Notes under the pieces: generated by a model | What the model saw: only the letters and a program-made list of their open reading frames with translations | The model's database searches: none | Told to the model about the DNA's origin: nothing | Shown here: piece by piece, positions 28,522-37,082 of the stretch | Position numbering within the stretch: the stretch's first letter is position 1 | How the letters are laid out: each line of letters starts with the position of its first letter | Source: Clostridium algifaecis | GTDB lineage: Bacteria; Bacillota; Clostridia; Clostridiales; Clostridiaceae | Assembly (NCBI RefSeq): GCF_017874415.1 | Contig: NZ_JAGGLM010000008.1 | Location: forward strand, 1-64,000 | Length of the DNA: 64,000 nucleotides | Direction: 5' to 3' | Program-made: the position numbers and the translations under genes

Positions 28522-29190
28522 TTGGAAGTTATAAAATTAAAGGATGTAACTAAAGTTTATCATTCAAAAAATAATAAAGTAAATGCATTAAATAATATAA
28601 ATTTAACAGTAAATAAAGGTGAGTTAATTGCAATAACAGGTCCATCTGGTTCTGGAAAATCTACTTTACTTAATGTAATAGGAACATTAGATAAAATTAC
28701 ATATGGAGAATATATATTAGAAAATAGAAAAGTTGATACCTTAAGTGCTTCTGAAGTTTCTAGAATAAGAAATAAAACTTTTGGATTTGTAGTACAGCAC
28801 TTTGCATTAATTAGTGATTATACAGTATTTGAAAATATAGAAATACCACTAGAATATGCGAAAATTAAACGTAATGATAGAAAATTATTAATAAATGAAG
28901 TAGTTGTTAAATTAAATTTAGATGATAAAATAAACAAAAATATTAAAGAACTTTCTGGTGGTCAATGTCAAAGAGTTGCCATAGCAAGAGCTATAGTTAA
29001 TAATCCTGAAATAATACTTGCAGATGAACCAACTGGAGCATTAGATCAAAAAACAGGACAAGATGTAATGAATATTTTTAAGGATTTAAATAAAGAAGGT
29101 AAAACTGTTATTATAGTAACTCATGATTATAAAATAGCTAGCCAATGTAACAGGATTATAAAGATAGAAGATGGATATATAAAAAATTAG
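28522..29190 (+). CDS. LolD/MacB-type ABC transporter ATPase
   Basis: A 222-residue ATPase that powers the two preceding permeases. Walker A GPSGSGKST (about residues 40-48), Q-loop FVVQHFALI, signature LSGGQCQRVAIARA and Walker B IILADEPTGALD followed by the H-loop THD are all intact. The start is TTG at 28522, supported by AAAGGAG eight bases upstream in the end of permease 2; no ATG is near. It ends the operon that begins with the secreted peptide. Confidence 0.92.
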   Translation: MEVIKLKDVTKVYHSKNNKVNALNNINLTVNKGELIAITGPSGSGKSTLLNVIGTLDKITYGEYILENRKVDTLSASEVSRIRNKTFGFVVQHFALISDYTVFENIEIPLEYAKIKRNDRKLLINEVVVKLNLDDKINKNIKELSGGQCQRVAIARAIVNNPEIILADEPTGALDQKTGQDVMNIFKDLNKEGKTVIIVTHDYKIASQCNRIIKIEDGYIKN

Positions 29191-29339
29191 TGCGATAGCC
29201 ACACAGTTTATTATTTATTCTTTTTACATGAAGATTGAAACTATGAATCCCATGGCAGATATTTTTCTAGAAATTCAGGATGTGATTCAGATTGGACAAT
29301 TGGTAGATTTTTAAACGAAAATTCAAGATATTTGATATA

Positions 29340-29588
29340 TTGTCAAATTTATTGGGAGGTATTATATTTTTTCTGTTTTTTTGTTGGTGGTATCAAAACA
29401 AAAAAAATATAGTAGCATTATTATTAGTAATTTATTCATTAATAGAGCTTTGTAGAATAGCTTTTTTAGAAAAAGTACTAAATTCTAATTTTATAGGTAT
29501 CTTAAATGTAATACAATTATTTTTGATTTTAATTGCTTTTATACTTTATGTGCGATCAGTTATTAAAAATAGAAATAATGAAAAATAA
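29340..29588 (+). CDS. Small membrane protein, possible immunity protein
   Basis: An 82-residue hydrophobic protein with three predicted helices (LLGGIIFFLFFCWWY, IVALLLVIYSLIELC, VIQLFLILIAFILYV) and a charged C-terminus. It starts with TTG and has no clear ribosome site, so its expression is uncertain. Its place between the peptide/ABC operon and another transporter permease suggests an immunity-type membrane protein, but nothing in the sequence proves it. The 150 bp before it contains protein-like but stop-interrupted sequence I could not identify. Confidence 0.35.
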   Translation: MSNLLGGIIFFLFFCWWYQNKKNIVALLLVIYSLIELCRIAFLEKVLNSNFIGILNVIQLFLILIAFILYVRSVIKNRNNEK

Positions 29589-29696
29589 GATAGATAAAGC
29601 TTATATGGTTACTAACATCTATATTTAATTTAGAGTACAAAATAGTATTCAACGTTAAATTGAGTACTAGATTAAATTATATGAGGGGGTTATGAA

Positions 29697-30392
29697 ATGA
29701 TTAAATTAATTAAAATTGAGCTAGAAAAATGCAATCTTAAGAAATATATAAAAAATGCAATTATAGCAAACATTATCATTTTAGGTGGTTTAATTTTTAT
29801 TACCTATCCAATAAAATATTTAAAGATAGATGTAATAACAGACTATTCAATTATTTTTACTATGATAGATAGTTTGGTTAGAGCAACGTTTATGATTTTT
29901 TCTAGTGTACTTATTTCGAATATTATTATTAAAGAATTAAAGAATAGAAAAATGATTACATTATTTTCAGATCCAATAGATAGGAAAAAATCAATTACAT
30001 CTAAAATTATTATTGTTATTATGTTCACTTTCTTAACAATAGTATTGTCAAATATTTTTTTGGGAATTAGTTTTTATTTCTTAAATAAAGTTTATAATCT
30101 AGTACCTACTAAGTTAAATTTAAATATAATAACAATAAGCACCCTAACTATACTTATGTATGCAATTACATCTTCTCTTATGAATTTAATACCTATGTAT
30201 TTTGGGATAATTATGAAATCAACTTTTGTAACAATCTTATCATCTATAGTTTTAGTTTCTATTGTCTGTTCTGACAACAATGGATTTTCATTAAATTCTA
30301 TAATAGCAATTCCTCTGTCACTTGCAGCTTTAGGAATACTGTCTGCATACTTGTCAATAAAACATATAGAAAATTTAGATATAAAAAAATAA
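29697..30392 (+). CDS. ABC-2-type permease-like membrane protein
   Basis: A 231-residue protein with six hydrophobic helices and the N-terminal MIKLIKIELEKCNLKKYIK, resembling ABC-2 permeases of lantibiotic-immunity transporters. The segment FMIFSSVLISNIIIKELKNRKMITLFS is typical of those permeases. A good GAGGGGGT site precedes the ATG. No ATPase gene is adjacent; the nearest is the MacB-type ATPase 500 bp upstream, which normally pairs with other permeases. It might be an orphan or have lost its partner. Likely part of the peptide resistance functions of this region. Confidence 0.65.
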   Translation: MIKLIKIELEKCNLKKYIKNAIIANIIILGGLIFITYPIKYLKIDVITDYSIIFTMIDSLVRATFMIFSSVLISNIIIKELKNRKMITLFSDPIDRKKSITSKIIIVIMFTFLTIVLSNIFLGISFYFLNKVYNLVPTKLNLNIITISTLTILMYAITSSLMNLIPMYFGIIMKSTFVTILSSIVLVSIVCSDNNGFSLNSIIAIPLSLAALGILSAYLSIKHIENLDIKK

Positions 30393-30560
30393 ACTGCCCA
30401 CAAGATATAATTTCGATTATAGATGAATCAAAAGCAGATACTATTGTAAATTCTTTAACCAATGGGAGTAATTAAGATGAAAATCATATAGGGAATCTCT
30501 ATTAAATGATTTTTAACTAAATTTATAAGCATAAAACATAAATAAATAGCTTAAATATAG

Positions 30561-30600
30561 AAGTTGTTGCAAAATAAAAGTTTTGTAACAACTTTTTTAT
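30561..30600 (+). terminator. Terminator after the ABC-2 permease region
   Basis: Inverted repeat AAGTTGTTGCAAAA / GTTTTGTAACAACTT (one mismatch) with a short loop and TTTTTAT tail. The stretch 30393-30560 holds a short stop-bounded phrase (30395-30475) that looks faintly protein-like but has no start. Confidence 0.8.
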
Positions 30601-30692
30601 ATTCTCAAAAAGTAAATGACTGGCTTTATGAAATAATTACTGATAATATAATAAATATAGAACAAATATTGTATTATATTATTAATAATTAA

Positions 30693-30716
30693 TTGACATA
30701 ATGATTAATTTATAAT
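30693..30716 (+). promoter_or_regulatory. TTGACAT element before the PucR gene
   Basis: TTGACA (30693-30698) and TATAAT (30711-30716) separated by only 12 bp, too close for a normal sigma-70 promoter. A near copy with the same 12-bp spacing lies before the aldehyde dehydrogenase gene (32165-32188). A wobble-paired hairpin at about 30778-30805 follows it. Confidence 0.3.
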
Positions 30717-30880
30717 ACTATTTACTAAAACAATGAACTTTTGATAAATTAGAGATATTTATAAATGTTGTGTAAAAGGCTGGATACTTAGAGGTATTCG
30801 GCTTTCTATTATATAAACATTTTTATGAATGTGTATATAAATTTAGTCAAGATTATTAATAATATTCGGGGGTGTTATAT

Positions 30881-32098
30881 ATGATAATTAATTGTGAGAA
30901 CTTAAAAACTTTACCATATGGAGATAAATTAAAGATTGTAGCTGGCAAAAGTGGAATAGACAGACTTATAAAGTGGGCACATCTTATGGAAAATCCAGAA
31001 TATATAGATTGGTTAAAGGGAGGAGAACTGATCTTTATAACAGGTGTCCTAATAAAAGATGATACAAAATCTCTTTTAAAGTTAATTAGAGATTTAAATT
31101 CAAAAAATGCAGCTGGCATAGTTATAAATGTAGGACCATATATTGATAAAACACCAGATGAAGCTATAAAGTTTGCGGATTCCGTTGCATTTCCTATATT
31201 TGAATTGCCGTTTGAAGTTAGATTAATTGATATAACTCAAAGTATATGTAAAGCAATTTTTATGAGCAAAATAGAACAGGAGTCCATGAACAGTTTCATG
31301 AAAAATCTTATTTCTGGAGAAATAAATTACGACGATGAAATAATAAATAGAGCTATGTTTTATGGATATAATCCTGATAGTGACTATTATTCTATAGTTA
31401 TATCTATTGATAATTTTGTGAAACTTGTTAAACACAATGAAATATGGGATGAGGATATAGAATTTAGATTAAAGCAGAAACTTCAGCAGGTTATAGTTGA
31501 TGTAATGCATAAGTATAATAAGAAAATTATCAGCATAATGGAAAGCAACTTTATTATACTTATGGTTCCAATGGAGCAAAAAGAGGGTACAAATGAAATT
31601 AATTTAATTGCTGAAGAAATATATAATAAGGTTCAAATTAAAATAAAGAAAATTGAAATAAGCATTGGCATTGGAAGCAAATGGAATAAAATAGAAAACT
31701 TTAAAAATAGTGTGGAAGAGGCAAGAAAGGCAATAAAAATTATCAGTATTGATGAAAATAAAAATAAATTTTGCAACTATGAACAAATAGGAATATATAA
31801 ACTATTATTTGAAATAGACAAAAAGGATAAAATGAAAAAGATTTATACACATATTTTGGGAGCTTTAATTGATTATGATAATAAAAATTCTACAAAATTA
31901 GTTCAAACTTTAGAAATTTATATAGATAAGAATTGTAATTTAGTACAAGCTTCAGATACATTATTTATACACAAAAACACATTGAAATATAGAATTAAAA
32001 GAATGGAAAATATATTGAATTGTGATCTTAAAAATTTAGATATACTGTTTAATTTAAATTTAGCTTTTAAAATTAGAAAGTTTTTAATGTGCATTTGA
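30881..32098 (+). CDS. PucR-family transcriptional regulator
   Basis: A 405-residue regulator. The N-terminal ~120 residues are the PucR (purine-catabolism-type) sensory domain (DRLIKWAHLMENPEYIDWLKGGELIFITG), a GGDEF-like central region follows (IEISIGIGSKWNKIENFKNSVEEARKAI) and the C-terminus is a PucR helix-turn-helix (ASDTLFIHKNTLKYRIKRMENIL). ATG 30881 was chosen because GGGGGTG lies 6 nt upstream. It is placed at the head of the polyamine block, and PucR regulators often control amine and purine catabolic genes, so it probably activates the aldehyde dehydrogenase and aminotransferase genes. The ligand is unknown. Confidence 0.88.
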   Translation: MIINCENLKTLPYGDKLKIVAGKSGIDRLIKWAHLMENPEYIDWLKGGELIFITGVLIKDDTKSLLKLIRDLNSKNAAGIVINVGPYIDKTPDEAIKFADSVAFPIFELPFEVRLIDITQSICKAIFMSKIEQESMNSFMKNLISGEINYDDEIINRAMFYGYNPDSDYYSIVISIDNFVKLVKHNEIWDEDIEFRLKQKLQQVIVDVMHKYNKKIISIMESNFIILMVPMEQKEGTNEINLIAEEIYNKVQIKIKKIEISIGIGSKWNKIENFKNSVEEARKAIKIISIDENKNKFCNYEQIGIYKLLFEIDKKDKMKKIYTHILGALIDYDNKNSTKLVQTLEIYIDKNCNLVQASDTLFIHKNTLKYRIKRMENILNCDLKNLDILFNLNLAFKIRKFLMCI

Positions 32099-32164
32099 AA
32101 TATTATGTTTATAATAGTTTGATAAAAAAATCAATATTTTTATATTAAATTATTAATTTACGCA

Positions 32165-32188
32165 TTGACATATTAATATAATTATAAT
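32165..32188 (+). promoter_or_regulatory. TTGACAT element before the aldehyde dehydrogenase gene
   Basis: TTGACA (32165-32170) and TATAAT (32183-32188) separated by 12 bp, the same odd spacing as before the PucR gene. It may be a regulator site overlapping the promoter instead of a plain promoter. Confidence 0.3.
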
Positions 32189-32239
32189 AACATTTAATTA
32201 ATCAGATGTTACAATTATATATTAGTGAGGAGGAATAGC

Positions 32240-33712
32240 ATGAGTGAAGTTTTAAAAATGTATATTGATGGTGAATGGAAATTGTCTAAAAGTGGTGATA
32301 CGAGGGATTCCTTAAATCCTGCAAATGGAGAGGTTATAGCAACAGTTACTGAAGGGTCAAGAGAAGATGTAGTATGTGCAATTGCAGCTGCAAAAAGAGC
32401 TTTTTATGAAGACGGATGGATGGATGTTAATGGACTTGAAAGATCTAGACTTTTATTTAAACTTGCAGATATTTTAGAGGAGAGATCAGAAGAATTTTAC
32501 AAACTGGAAACTTTAGATAATGGTAAGCCTATTAGAGAGACAATAGTAGATGTAAGTGATGCAGTAGCTTGCTTGAGATATTATGCAGGACTTACTACAA
32601 AACCTCATGGTATGACTTATGATGTGCCTGACAATATGCAATCCATGGTAGTCAGAGAGCCTATTGGCGTTTGCGGAATGATAATTCCATGGAACTATCC
32701 ACTTCTTATGGCTATTTGGAAGATTGCACCTGCAATAGCAGCTGGAAACACTGTAGTATTTAAGCCTTCTGAGGTTACACCATTAACTGCAATAAAATTA
32801 TTTGAAATTATTGATGAAATAGGTTTCCCAAAAGGAGTTATAAATCTTGTACTTGGAGCAGGACCTGTTGTAGGAGATGAATTAGCTAAAAATAAAGATG
32901 TAGATAAAATTGCATTTACGGGGGGGACAGTCACAGGAAGATCAATTATGCAGGCTGCTACTTCTAACATAAAAAATATATCTTTGGAACTAGGTGGAAA
33001 ATCTCCAAATATTGTTTTCGAAGATGCTGATTTTGATACAGCAGTAGACTATGCATTATTTGGCATATTCTGCAACCAAGGACAAGTTTGTTCAGCTGGT
33101 TCAAGACTTTTACTTCAGGACAGCATATACGATAAATTCATTGAAAAATTAGTAGAAAAAGCAAATAAGATACGTGTTGGGTATGGAACAGATGATGAAA
33201 TAGAAATGGGGCCTTTGATTTCAGAGAATCATATGAATAAAGTATTAAAGTATATTGAAATAGGAAAAACTGAAGGTGCAAAATTGGTCTGTGGAGGACA
33301 TAGAATAACTACGGAAAAACTTAAAAATGGATATTTTGTAGAGCCAACTATCTTTGCAGACACTACTCCTGACATGAGAATTGTAAAGGAAGAGATATTT
33401 GGACCTGTTCTGGCAGTACAGAAGTTTAAAGATGAAAAAGAGGCTATAGCACTTGCAAATGATACATGCTATGGACTTGCAGGAGGAGTATTCACAAATG
33501 ATATCGCTAAGGCTCATAGAGTTATAAGAAAGTTAAGGGCAGGTATAACATGGATAAATACTTATAATCCAACATACAATGAAGCACCATGGGGTGGATA
33601 TAAGCAAAGCGGAATAGGAAGAGAACTTGGAACATTTGGATATGAAGAGTATACAGAAGTTAAACAAATAAATATTAATCTTGATATTAAACCAACAGGA
33701 TGGTTTGATTAG
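32240..33712 (+). CDS. Aldehyde dehydrogenase, probably 4-aminobutyraldehyde
   Basis: A 490-residue NAD(P)+ aldehyde dehydrogenase. The general base glutamate is in SLELGGKSPNIVF, the nucleophile cysteine in FCNQGQVCSAGSRL, and PWNYPLLMAIWKIAPAIAAGNTVVFKPSE is the cofactor-binding motif. It belongs to the betaine/aminobutyraldehyde group by overall sequence. Next to putrescine aminotransferases it most likely oxidises 4-aminobutyraldehyde to GABA. The start is ATG 32240, with GAGGAGGAA 5 nt upstream, rather than the upstream in-frame codons. It is separated from the aminotransferases by a new promoter and a long leader. Specificity is inferred from context. Confidence 0.9.
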   Translation: MSEVLKMYIDGEWKLSKSGDTRDSLNPANGEVIATVTEGSREDVVCAIAAAKRAFYEDGWMDVNGLERSRLLFKLADILEERSEEFYKLETLDNGKPIRETIVDVSDAVACLRYYAGLTTKPHGMTYDVPDNMQSMVVREPIGVCGMIIPWNYPLLMAIWKIAPAIAAGNTVVFKPSEVTPLTAIKLFEIIDEIGFPKGVINLVLGAGPVVGDELAKNKDVDKIAFTGGTVTGRSIMQAATSNIKNISLELGGKSPNIVFEDADFDTAVDYALFGIFCNQGQVCSAGSRLLLQDSIYDKFIEKLVEKANKIRVGYGTDDEIEMGPLISENHMNKVLKYIEIGKTEGAKLVCGGHRITTEKLKNGYFVEPTIFADTTPDMRIVKEEIFGPVLAVQKFKDEKEAIALANDTCYGLAGGVFTNDIAKAHRVIRKLRAGITWINTYNPTYNEAPWGGYKQSGIGRELGTFGYEEYTEVKQININLDIKPTGWFD

Positions 33713-33768
33713 ATTATTAACAATATATCAATAATATACTGATTTTAGAATTAAATAGTTAAATTTTA

Positions 33769-33797
33769 TTGACATTTAATGATAAATTGATTATAAT
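33769..33797 (+). promoter_or_regulatory. Promoter of the putrescine aminotransferase/pot operon
   Basis: Consensus -35 TTGACA (33769-33774) and -10 TATAAT (33792-33797) with a 17-bp spacer. The transcript would have a leader of about 395 nt before the first aminotransferase. Confidence 0.85.
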
Positions 33798-33804
33798 AAA
33801 TATA

Positions 33805-34201
33805 ACATTAAAGTTGATTAATGTTATTCAAATCTATAAGTCAAATAAATTTTTTTCACAAAGAGTGGAAGGGGTGAAAACCGATCTATAAACTATGTAC
33901 AAACAATTTTATAAATGAATATTTAGTAGATTTATTTATAGTAATTTTTTGATCATTTATAGATCACATCAAAATCTAAAACATAGTTCATTATGTTATC
34001 TAATTTTCCTTTATGTTAAATATAATTTTCTGAAATTTTCTGATTATAAACTAATAACTAAATTTAAATTTAATTTATGCAATATTTTGATAAATTTTAA
34101 ATATATATGCTTTAATTTGTAGAATCTTGATGATAGGCAATATTAAGCAATATATTTATAAGCTTTTATGTATGATTAAAAAATAATAATTAAAGAGAGG
34201 A
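33805..34201 (+). other. Long structured 5' leader of the pat/pot operon
   Basis: A 395-nt untranslated leader. It contains a hairpin 33853-33880 (TTTTCAC / GTGAAAA with a purine-rich 14-nt loop), a 10-bp perfect pairing GATCTATAAA (33883-33892) with TTTATAGATC (33956-33965), and an 8-bp pairing AACTATGT (33891-33898) with ACATAGTT (33981-33988). The last two cross each other, so they form a pseudoknot or two alternative folds. No coding frame with a ribosome site and no known riboswitch consensus was found. It may be an unrecognised RNA regulator of the polyamine operon. The 3' half (34000-34200) is AT-rich and featureless to me. Confidence 0.45.
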
Positions 34202-35569
34202 ATGATGTTTTTGATAAAAGACACAGTAGTGGAAGATCTTAAAAGAGTACTTGGTTATATAGAAAAAGGGAAAAATTTAACTGAGGAGGATAAGGATAGG
34301 ATAACTAAAGAAACTGTAGAGTATACACGAGATAACCTTAATCCGGGGTGGCTTAGTTATAGAAAGTCTGTCTCAGATGATTATACAATCGTAGAATGGT
34401 CAGATGGAGGGGAATTTTTCTATGATTTAAATGGTAATGCATATGCTGATTTCTTAGGTGGCTACGGAATATTTACGCCGGGACACAGAAATCCGGAAAT
34501 TTTGAAATCAGTACTTGCGCAAATAGATAGACAACCTATGAACAGCCAGGAACTTTTGGAACCGCTTAGAGGATACCTTGCAAAGATCATGGCAGAAATT
34601 ACTCCTGGTGATCTGAACCATTGTTTCTTTACAAGTGGTGGTGCAGAAGCGGTAGAAATGGCACTTAAACTTGCTAGAATTTCATCAGGCAAAAAATGGT
34701 TTATATCTGCTGTAAATGCATTTCATGGTAAGTCATTTGGAGCACTTTCTGTTACAGGTAAAAATATATTTAGAAAGCCATACCTGCCATTATTGCCGGA
34801 TGTGCAGCATGTTGAGTATGGTGTGGCAGAAGATATAAGAAAAGCTATAAAAAATTTACAAGCTGTTGGTGAGAGCGTGGCAGCAGTTATACTTGAACCA
34901 ATTCAGGGTGAGGCTGGAGTGGTACTTCCTCCTAAAGGATATCTTAAAGAAGTTAGATCCATATGTGATGAATATGATGTATTTCTTATAATAGATGAGA
35001 TACAGACAGGACTTGGACGTACAGGAACTATGTGGCGTTGTGATGCAGAGGAAATAGTACCTGATATTATGACTTTTGGAAAATCTTTTGGAGGAGGACT
35101 TGTTCCAGCGACAGGTATTATAGCCAGACCAAAATTATGGATTGATGAATTAGTGGAAGATCCTAATTTATTGGGATCACCTACATTTGGAGGAAATCCA
35201 TTGTCCAGTGCAGCGGCATTAGCAACTATAAGATATATTATTAAAAATGATATACCAGGAATGTGCAAGAAAAAAGGAGAAAAAATTATTGGAATTTTGA
35301 AATTATTGCAGGAAAAGTATCCTAAATTACTTAAAGAGGTAAGAGGCGCAGGACTTTTGATATCTATGGAATTTCCTGAAACAGAGATAGGATATTTTAT
35401 TGCAAAGAATCTTTTTGACAGGCACTTTCTTACAGCGGGTACTTTAAATAATTCTAAAGTCATTCGTATTGAACCTCCAGCTGTTGTAAGTTATGAATCT
35501 ATAGATAAATTAGGAAAAACTTTAGACGAAGTATTTTCTTTAGCTGTTGATAAATTTAATTTATATTAA
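34202..35569 (+). CDS. Putrescine aminotransferase, first copy
   Basis: A 455-residue class-III PLP aminotransferase close in length and sequence to E. coli YgjG/PatA (459 residues), which transfers an amino group from putrescine to 2-oxoglutarate and forms 4-aminobutyraldehyde. Seen are the N-terminal VLGYIEKGKNLTEEDKDRIT typical of this subgroup, FFTSGGAEAVEMALKLAR, the aspartate in LIIDEIQTGLGRTG and the Schiff-base lysine in TFGKSFGGGLVPATG. GAGAGGA precedes the ATG. It heads the pat-pot operon and is 49 bp before a paralogous copy. Confidence 0.9.
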   Translation: MMFLIKDTVVEDLKRVLGYIEKGKNLTEEDKDRITKETVEYTRDNLNPGWLSYRKSVSDDYTIVEWSDGGEFFYDLNGNAYADFLGGYGIFTPGHRNPEILKSVLAQIDRQPMNSQELLEPLRGYLAKIMAEITPGDLNHCFFTSGGAEAVEMALKLARISSGKKWFISAVNAFHGKSFGALSVTGKNIFRKPYLPLLPDVQHVEYGVAEDIRKAIKNLQAVGESVAAVILEPIQGEAGVVLPPKGYLKEVRSICDEYDVFLIIDEIQTGLGRTGTMWRCDAEEIVPDIMTFGKSFGGGLVPATGIIARPKLWIDELVEDPNLLGSPTFGGNPLSSAAALATIRYIIKNDIPGMCKKKGEKIIGILKLLQEKYPKLLKEVRGAGLLISMEFPETEIGYFIAKNLFDRHFLTAGTLNNSKVIRIEPPAVVSYESIDKLGKTLDEVFSLAVDKFNLY

Positions 35570-35618
35570 TAATTGAAATCGTGAGCTATATCGTATAAAA
35601 TTTAGAAAGGATGAAATT

Positions 35619-37022
35619 ATGTATAATAAAACAGAAATTATCAAAGATTTAGATAGAATTATAGGTTATATTGAAAGTACCGGTGAGTTGGACAAGAAAG
35701 ATAGAGAACTTATTACATCAGAAACTGTAGATAATATCAGAAATTATTTAAATAAAGGATGGATTGATATTAGAAAGTCAACAGATTCTGAAGACGGTAG
35801 AGAAGAAGCAGAACCTGTAATTGAATGGAGTGATGGCGGAGAATATTTTTATGACTTAAATGGTGAAAGATATATTGACTGTCTGGGTGGATATGGAGTA
35901 TTTACTCCAGGGCATAGAAATCCGGAAATTACGAAGTATGTAAAATTGCAGTTATCGCGTCTTGGGTTACATTCTCAAGAATTGCTTGAACCACTGAGGG
36001 CATATCTTGCTAAGACGTTTGAATTAATAACACCTGGAGATTTACAATATGCGTTTTTTACAAATGGTGGTGCAGAGGCTATTGAAATGTCGCTTAAACT
36101 TGCAAGATTATATACAGGCAAAAAGTGGTATATATCAACTTTAAATGCATTTCACGGAAAATCAAATGGAGCTCTTTCTGCTACAGGTAAGGGATTTACA
36201 AGAAAAGCATTTTTACCAATGGTACAGCAAACATTTCATGTTGAATATGGAAATGCAGAAGAGACACGTACTGCTATTAGAAATTTGACACATGTAGGAG
36301 AAGAAGTAGCTGCAGTGATTGTAGAACCTATACAGGGTGAAGGTGGAGTTATAATACCACCTAAAGGATATTTGAAAGAACTTCGTGAAATATGTGATGA
36401 ATATGGTGCATTACTTATATTTGATGAAATACAAACTGGAATGGGACGTACAGGTACTTTATGGAGATGTGAAGCTGAAGGGGTTGTTCCAGATATACTG
36501 GCCTTTGGTAAGGCAATAGGTGGAGGCATAATTCCTATGACAGGTATTGTGGCAAAACCGAAATTATGGACTCAACCTTTGATTGAAAATCCTAATTTGC
36601 TTGGATCTCCTACATTTGGAGGAAATCCTGTTGCATGTTCAGCAGCACTTGCAACTATAAAGTATACACTTGAAAATGATATACCGGGTATGTGCAAGAA
36701 AAAAGGAGAAACTATATTGAAGGAACTTAAAAAATTAAAACTAGATTTTCCAAAGGTTTTAAAAGATGTTCGAGGAGCAGGTCTTCTTATAGCTATGGAA
36801 TTTGATGATAGTAAAATAGGATACTATGTTGCTAAAAAATTATTTGAAAATAAGATATTGACTGCAGGAACTGAAATTAATGCAAAGGTAATTCGTATAG
36901 AACCGCCTGCTTGTATTTCATATGAATCAATCGGCATTCTTTTAAACACTCTTAAAGGAGTACTTCAGGAAACTGAAATAGAATTTAAATTAGCTGATTT
37001 TGCTGCTGCTGCTATTGAATAA
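35619..37022 (+). CDS. Putrescine aminotransferase, second copy
   Basis: A 467-residue paralogue of the preceding gene, alignable over its whole length, with the same IGYIESTGELDKKDRELIT opening, FFTNGGAEAIEMSLKLAR, LIFDEIQTGMGRTG and lysine motif AFGKAIGGGIIPMTG. It differs by a short acidic insertion near residue 62 (GREEAEP) and a longer C-terminus (FAAAAIE). Two tandem copies point to a gene duplication; they may form a heteromer or have different diamine preference (putrescine versus cadaverine). AGAAAGGATG precedes the ATG. Its stop is 60 bp before potD. Confidence 0.9.
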   Translation: MYNKTEIIKDLDRIIGYIESTGELDKKDRELITSETVDNIRNYLNKGWIDIRKSTDSEDGREEAEPVIEWSDGGEYFYDLNGERYIDCLGGYGVFTPGHRNPEITKYVKLQLSRLGLHSQELLEPLRAYLAKTFELITPGDLQYAFFTNGGAEAIEMSLKLARLYTGKKWYISTLNAFHGKSNGALSATGKGFTRKAFLPMVQQTFHVEYGNAEETRTAIRNLTHVGEEVAAVIVEPIQGEGGVIIPPKGYLKELREICDEYGALLIFDEIQTGMGRTGTLWRCEAEGVVPDILAFGKAIGGGIIPMTGIVAKPKLWTQPLIENPNLLGSPTFGGNPVACSAALATIKYTLENDIPGMCKKKGETILKELKKLKLDFPKVLKDVRGAGLLIAMEFDDSKIGYYVAKKLFENKILTAGTEINAKVIRIEPPACISYESIGILLNTLKGVLQETEIEFKLADFAAAAIE

Positions 37023-37082
37023 CTATAAAAATGTTGTGTTTGACATGCATTTACTATAATAATTTGAATTGGAGGTATTAGA

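Noticed and set aside
29229-29339. A short frame (MKIETMNPMADIF...) and an overlapping protein-like stretch in another frame.
   Set aside because: No ribosome site, frames interrupted by stops and no recognisable domain. It could be a gene scar, but I cannot support it.
30395-30475. Stop-bounded phrase reading CPQDIISIIDESKADTIV after the ABC-2 permease.
   Set aside because: It lacks a start codon and ribosome site and is only 26 residues; it may be the tail of a lost gene, but the evidence is too thin.
33866-33900. GGAAGGGGTGAAAACC followed by AACTATGTA looks somewhat like the core of a cobalamin riboswitch.
   Set aside because: The conserved GCCCCCGCAACTGT box and the downstream elements are missing, and no cobalamin gene is near. 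The match is only to short purine-rich pieces.
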